This document shows, in pieces, positions 24,148 to 28,456 of a stretch of 28,456 nt of DNA. The notes below the pieces were generated by a model, which worked only from the letters and a program-made list of their open reading frames with translations, had not been told where the DNA came from and made no database searches. The position numbers were made by a program, and so were the translations under genes. Origin of the DNA: Methanobacteriota archaeon. GTDB taxonomy: Archaea > Thermoplasmatota > Poseidoniia > Poseidoniales > Poseidoniaceae. The first letter of the stretch is position 1. Every line of letters begins with the position of its first letter. The stretch is taken from contig JABJFP010000278.1 in assembly GCA_018662715.1 (NCBI GenBank), forward strand, positions 1-28,456, read 5' to 3'.

Positions 24148-26217
24148 TCACTCCAGCATACCATTGATTAAATCATCATCTGCGTGATTTGGAAGGGTGA
24201 CTTCCAAAAGGGGTTCCAAATCCATGGCTCGTTCAATTGCAAATTCAGCACCGCTATTACGTGCCCATGCACGACGTGCTACGCCGTTGTTAACGTCCCA
24301 GTGAAGCATTGAATTCAATTTGTTTTCCGCTTCTTCAGAACCATCCAAAAGAAGACCGAATCCTCCATTGATCACTTCACCCCATCCGACACCTCCACCG
24401 TTGTGTATGCTCACCCAAGTAGCGCCTCGGAAGGAATCTCCTATCACGTTTTGAATGGCCATATCGGCTGTAAACATGGACCCATCCTGAATGTTCGCAG
24501 TTTCTCTGTAAGGGCTATCTGTCCCTGACACATCATGATGGTCCCTTCCGAGTACAATTGGGGCGGATATTCGACCGTCTGCAATCGCTTTGTTCATTGC
24601 AATAGCAATATTCCGGCGCCCTATATCATCTGCGTACAGTATTCGCGCTTGACTACCAACAACAAGATGATTTGAGCCAGCCTGTTGTATCCACCGGATG
24701 TTATCGTCTATTTGTTGGCGGATTTCATCTGGCGCATGGTTCAACATTTCTGTGAGCACATCCTCAGCAATTTTGTCTGTGATTGACAAATCTTCAGGTT
24801 TTCCACTCGTGCAGACCCAACGGTACGGGCCAAACCCATAATCAAAACAAATAGGCCCCATGATGTCTTCAACATAGGAGGGGTAGCGAAAACTACCGTC
24901 ATCGTTCAATACATCTGCTCCAGCACGGGATGCTTCAAGCAAGAACGCATTCCCATAATCCCAAAAATACATTCCGTTCTTGCTGAGAGTATTGATTGCA
25001 TTTGCATGCCGGCGAAGCGTTTTTTGAACTTCATTCACAAATTGTTCCGGACGCTCTGATAGCATGATCGCACTTTCCTCATATGAAAAATCAGCAGGAA
25101 AGTATCCACCTTGGAAGGGATTGTGAAGGCTGGTTTGGTCACTCCCCAGGTCAATGCTGACGTCTCGCTCTATGCAGCGCTCCCACAATTCAACGATATT
25201 GCCGATGAGGCCTACAGAAATTGGCTTTTTCTTTGATGCGGCAGACACCATCAAATCAATGGCCTCGTCGATATTGTCTGTAACATCTGTCAACCATCCT
25301 TGGGTGTGTCGTTTGCGTGCTGCATGTTCATTTGTTTCAGCTACGATACATGCTGCCCCTGCTATGGTTGCCGCTTTTGCCTGAGCGCCTGACATCCCTC
25401 CCAAACCACTGGTGATGAAGGTCACGCCGCCAAGTCCTTCTGACGCAGATAAACCGAGGTGCATCCTTGCTGCATTCAGCAACGTAATGGTAGTCCCGTG
25501 AACGATTCCTTGAGGGCCGATATACATGTAAGAACCAGCGGTCATTTGACCATACTGGCTCACACCCATAGCATTCATTTTCTCATACTCGTCTGGCGTG
25601 GAGTGGTTCGGAATGACCATGCCGTTGGTCACAACGACACGTGGCGCAGAGGGTGACGATGGAAAGAGGCCGAGAGGATGACCCGAATACATGACGAGTG
25701 TTTGTTCTCGCGTCATTTTACTCAAATATTGCATCACCAGTCTGTATTGTGCCCAATTCTGAAAAACGGAGCCGTTTCCACCATAGGTGATGAGTTCGTG
25801 AGGGAACTGAGCTACTGCTGGGTCTAGGTTATTTTGAATCATCAGCATGATCGCAGCCGCTTCTTGGCATTGGGCAGGATAGGCATCTAAGGGGTGTGCT
25901 TTCATGTCGTATTCAGTTGGCCTGAACCGGTTCATGATGATGCGCCCAAATGTGTTCAACTCATGGAGGAATTCCACAGCTAATTCAGCATGATGGTCCT
26001 TGTCGAAATACCTTAACGAATTGCGTAGAGCCAATTTCTTCTCTTGAGAGGTCAAGATTTGCCTTCTAGCAGGCGCATGGTCCACTGTAGAGTCAATGGG
26101 TTTGGACTGTGGGAGATTAGTGAGGATGCCCTCTCCAATATGCTTCCGAAGCGCGTCCCATTGCGAGTCCATGGCATCGGGTCGAACTGGTTGTCTTTGA
26201 GCATTGTTCTTCTTCAC
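24148..26217 (-). CDS. hutU: Urocanate hydratase (HutU)
   Basis: This 689-aa enzyme hydrates urocanate to imidazolone propionate using tightly bound NAD. Seen are YGGNGSVFQNWAQYRL, MYSGHPLGLFPSSP, GSYMYIGPQGIVHGTT, the NAD-binding TSGLGGMSGAQAKAA, ETNEHAARKRH, NPFQGGYFPADFS and the HNGGGVGWGEVINGG end. It belongs to the long class of about 680 residues rather than the roughly 550-aa bacterial class, with an extra N-terminal region and an inserted segment. GTG 26217 is the longest start; ATG 26172 is an alternative, and no strong ribosome binding site decides between them. Confidence 0.94.
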   Translation of the reverse strand: MKKNNAQRQPVRPDAMDSQWDALRKHIGEGILTNLPQSKPIDSTVDHAPARRQILTSQEKKLALRNSLRYFDKDHHAELAVEFLHELNTFGRIIMNRFRPTEYDMKAHPLDAYPAQCQEAAAIMLMIQNNLDPAVAQFPHELITYGGNGSVFQNWAQYRLVMQYLSKMTREQTLVMYSGHPLGLFPSSPSAPRVVVTNGMVIPNHSTPDEYEKMNAMGVSQYGQMTAGSYMYIGPQGIVHGTTITLLNAARMHLGLSASEGLGGVTFITSGLGGMSGAQAKAATIAGAACIVAETNEHAARKRHTQGWLTDVTDNIDEAIDLMVSAASKKKPISVGLIGNIVELWERCIERDVSIDLGSDQTSLHNPFQGGYFPADFSYEESAIMLSERPEQFVNEVQKTLRRHANAINTLSKNGMYFWDYGNAFLLEASRAGADVLNDDGSFRYPSYVEDIMGPICFDYGFGPYRWVCTSGKPEDLSITDKIAEDVLTEMLNHAPDEIRQQIDDNIRWIQQAGSNHLVVGSQARILYADDIGRRNIAIAMNKAIADGRISAPIVLGRDHHDVSGTDSPYRETANIQDGSMFTADMAIQNVIGDSFRGATWVSIHNGGGVGWGEVINGGFGLLLDGSEEAENKLNSMLHWDVNNGVARRAWARNSGAEFAIERAMDLEPLLEVTLPNHADDDLINGMLE

Positions 26218-26303
26218 CGTCTAAACGATTCTTCGGCAACCTCAAAAAACCCCTTTGGTTGGGATTCTACAGAGGCGGTTTTCTGGACGGTAAGGGAGAC
26301 GAC

Positions 26304-28160
26304 ATGGCGACTGTAAATGTCAAGCGCGAATTCAATATTGTTTTTGGCGCAACAATCGCATTTTCGCTTGCGTTTTTATTCGCAGGTGCCCTGTTTGTTG
26401 AAACCGTAATGGAAAGTTTGGTAGAGGATGATTCAGCCTACAACGGGCGAGTCCCCGTATGGGAACGTGAACTTCTTGAATTTGAGACTACTGGAGATTT
26501 TGGAGTAGCTATTGAAACGGGCCCATATTCCCTTCTGCCCACTGAAAATGAATGGAATTCAACACATCATTTCGTCGAGTATACTCTGCCCATTGAGGAG
26601 GGGGGGGCGGCTCCAAATGCACTCATTAGTCTCGCTGTATGGCGACCAAACGTACCTGAAGGCACATTAGTGCCGGTTATTGCAGAATTTGGACCTTATT
26701 TTCAAGAACAGAGTGTTGAAACACCTACGATTGAAGTCCCTGGATCTTGGCTCGGTCAAATGATTATTGACCAAATTCTACCCCACGGCTATGCCTTTGC
26801 TCAAGTATCCGTTGCTGGGACTGGACGATCAAATCACTGCATGGACCTAATGGGCAATGCTGAACAACTTGGCAACGATGCAGCAGTACGTTGGCTGGGA
26901 GAACAATCATGGTCGAATGGCGCAGTAGGAATGATTGGAAAATCATATGATGGAAGCACACCATGGCAGGCTGCTATGTTTGGTTCGGAACATGATTATC
27001 TGAAAACCATCGTGCCTATCTCGGGGCTCATTGGTGTAAAAGAACTCATGTGGCGAAACGGTTCTGCAGAAGCAAGAGCCCCAATTATGCATAATGGTGT
27101 TTATGGTTCATACGGGCTTGACGGCGACGAGGAAGATTATCAAAACCTATGCCCAGATTACATCATCGGGCCAGGCACTGGGGTTTCAGCGTATTTGTTA
27201 GGGTCTGAGGTCGCAGGAGACTATTGGGCTGAACGGTATTTCCTTGACCGTGTCCTTGAACACTATACCGGTAGTGTCTATCTCATCCAAGGCATGCATG
27301 ACTGGAACGTAGACCCTCACATGGCTGTTCCAACAATCAATGCTCTCAAAGATGCTGGAATTGACGCAAAAGGCCTCTTTGGTCAATGGGACCACGATTA
27401 TCCAGACCGTCCCGTTCAACTTGACGACAGATCCGATTTAGGTGGTCGCGGTGGAGAAGCTTTCCCCGAGATGGTAAGGTATGATTGGATGCAAGACCTG
27501 TTGGAATGGTTTGATTTCTATCTCCGTGATGTCGGAGACCAACCTGGGCTCTGGATAGAGATACAATCAAATCAAGGCTCATGGAGATTGGAAGATCGAT
27601 ACCCTCCTGCAGATGTTGAAATTCTGGAGTGGGACTTGGGTGGTGTGATGGAGAATGTAGGCGGTACAACCACTGTGACACCTGGATTGAACAATGGACC
27701 CGTTTGGGAGTCCCAACCTCTCAACAGCACACTTTACATCGCGGGCGTACCAAGGCTCCATGTTGACGTAACAACCGCAACTCTAGGTGGACAGTTGTAT
27801 GCTCTCTTAGAGGACTGTAATCCAGATGATAATTGCATCCATATTGGACATGCAATAATGGATTTAAGATACCACGCAGGTGGAGATGAAATTCAGACAT
27901 GGACGCCTATCATTGAAACAATCAATGCCAAAATGGAGTTCTTCCCGTTAGATGTGGAAGTAGAAGAAGGTCATCGCATTAGGGTTTCACTCCAATCAAC
28001 TGGAGAGGACTATTTGCCAGCAAGCACAACATCTGTGGTATTCATACAAGAGGGAGCATCATCAACCCTTCAGTTGGATACATTTTCCCCAGATGAACGC
28101 CAATATTTTACTCCACCAGCTTGCATGCACGAATTGTGTATTCAAGCAACCAGTTCTTGA
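26304..28160 (+). CDS. Membrane-anchored CocE/NonD-type hydrolase (X-Pro peptidase-like)
   Basis: The 618-aa protein has a hydrophobic N-terminal segment at about residues 10-35 that is either a signal peptide or an anchor, so the enzyme should act outside the membrane. It is an alpha/beta hydrolase of the CocE/NonD (X-Pro dipeptidyl-peptidase-like) family. The likely triad is S214 in GKSYDG, D333 in GMHDWNVDP and H364 in QWDHDY. The C-terminal 200 residues form the beta jelly-roll seen in this family (RLHVDVTTATLGGQLYALL, then RIRVSLQST). The substrate may be peptides or esters. ATG 26304 is chosen after GGGAGAC. Its end overlaps the convergent transporter gene by 19 bases. Confidence 0.87.
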   Translation: MATVNVKREFNIVFGATIAFSLAFLFAGALFVETVMESLVEDDSAYNGRVPVWERELLEFETTGDFGVAIETGPYSLLPTENEWNSTHHFVEYTLPIEEGGAAPNALISLAVWRPNVPEGTLVPVIAEFGPYFQEQSVETPTIEVPGSWLGQMIIDQILPHGYAFAQVSVAGTGRSNHCMDLMGNAEQLGNDAAVRWLGEQSWSNGAVGMIGKSYDGSTPWQAAMFGSEHDYLKTIVPISGLIGVKELMWRNGSAEARAPIMHNGVYGSYGLDGDEEDYQNLCPDYIIGPGTGVSAYLLGSEVAGDYWAERYFLDRVLEHYTGSVYLIQGMHDWNVDPHMAVPTINALKDAGIDAKGLFGQWDHDYPDRPVQLDDRSDLGGRGGEAFPEMVRYDWMQDLLEWFDFYLRDVGDQPGLWIEIQSNQGSWRLEDRYPPADVEILEWDLGGVMENVGGTTTVTPGLNNGPVWESQPLNSTLYIAGVPRLHVDVTTATLGGQLYALLEDCNPDDNCIHIGHAIMDLRYHAGGDEIQTWTPIIETINAKMEFFPLDVEVEEGHRIRVSLQSTGEDYLPASTTSVVFIQEGASSTLQLDTFSPDERQYFTPPACMHELCIQATSS

Positions 28161-28456
28161 TTCGACGTCTTTTCTGTATCCCATAGCGTAAACACAATGC
28201 CGGAAAGCATCATCAATCCGGCGAAGAGTATTACGCCGTATCGAATTGATAGTTCGGTATATTCCATCATATATCCGGCAACGCTGGTTGATACAGAAAA
28301 GGCCAATGATAAAATCAACATGTCCGTGGAAAATACACGGCCTCGGATTTCATCTTCGACCCATTGTTGAGTGAGAATGGTAGATAGCACCCAATTTGCT
28401 CCACTGGCACTATGCGCAATAACAACGAGGACAACAGTAAGCCACAGTGTGATGTC
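28142..28456 (-). CDS. MFS transporter, C-terminal part, cut by the window edge
   Basis: The minus frame is open from the window edge to TGA 28144-28142, giving 104 residues. It contains about three membrane segments and an intervening VEDEIRGRVFSTDML loop, the kind of loop seen between helices 10 and 11 of MFS exporters (xRGRVFS). The GTG at 28390 is inside the gene, not its start, because SASGANWVLSTIL continues upstream. The family is clear, the substrate not. Confidence 0.75.
   Translation of the reverse strand, partial: DITLWLTVVLVVIAHSASGANWVLSTILTQQWVEDEIRGRVFSTDMLILSLAFSVSTSVAGYMMEYTELSIRYGVILFAGLMMLSGIVFTLWDTEKTSNQELVA

Overview
The window looks like a chromosome segment of a marine planktonic euryarchaeon, most likely Marine Group II (Candidatus Poseidoniales). 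This is an inference. It rests on archaeal-type ribosomal proteins (S19e, L39e, L31e, S17e) with a PDCD5-like protein, Kae1, preQ0 genes, TATA boxes placed for leaderless transcripts, GGTGAT-type ribosome binding sites, very tight gene packing and large secreted or acidic membrane proteins. No mobile element, CRISPR array, rRNA or prophage was seen. No gene-free stretch exceeds about 300 bases once the small genes are counted.

Layout. Positions 1-2926 (minus) hold a large secreted beta-rich protein cut by the window edge and a two-pass membrane protein. Positions 3067-5654 (plus) form a translation operon: S19e, PDCD5-like, L39e, L31e, S17e, a 74-aa unknown and a TrmJ-like SPOUT methyltransferase. 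Positions 8685 down to 5655 (minus) form a complete preQ0 (archaeosine precursor) operon led by an unlisted 53-aa ribbon-helix-helix protein, then folE, queE, a queC-msrB fusion and queD. A class III aminotransferase diverges from it (8818-10317). A two-gene ABC-2 exporter plus a small helical protein follow on the minus strand (12661-10314). Positions 17196-12705 (minus) hold kae1, a basic unknown protein, a SlyD-like FKBP, methylmalonyl-CoA mutase large subunit and methylmalonyl-CoA epimerase. Plus-strand hutI, a 108-aa unknown, a DUF5679-type zinc protein and tRNA-Val(GAC) follow. Next come an acidic zinc-ribbon protein and an EF-hand/zinc-ribbon membrane protein (minus), then a DUF835-like protein (plus). 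The right end has hutU-hutH (minus), a CocE/NonD-type exported hydrolase (plus) and the C-terminus of an MFS transporter (minus, cut by the edge).

How the genes work together. FolE, QueD, QueE and QueC are the four steps from GTP to preQ0, the base inserted into archaeal tRNA. HutH, HutU and HutI cover the first three steps of histidine breakdown, which together with the exported hydrolase fits a protein-degrading heterotroph. Methylmalonyl-CoA mutase and epimerase link propionyl-CoA to succinyl-CoA.

The strongest unusual signals are in the preQ0 operon. The QueC domain has lost all four zinc-ligand cysteines and is fused to MsrB. The promoter carries four 7-bp half-sites exactly 11 bp apart beside the gene for the small ribbon-helix-helix protein.
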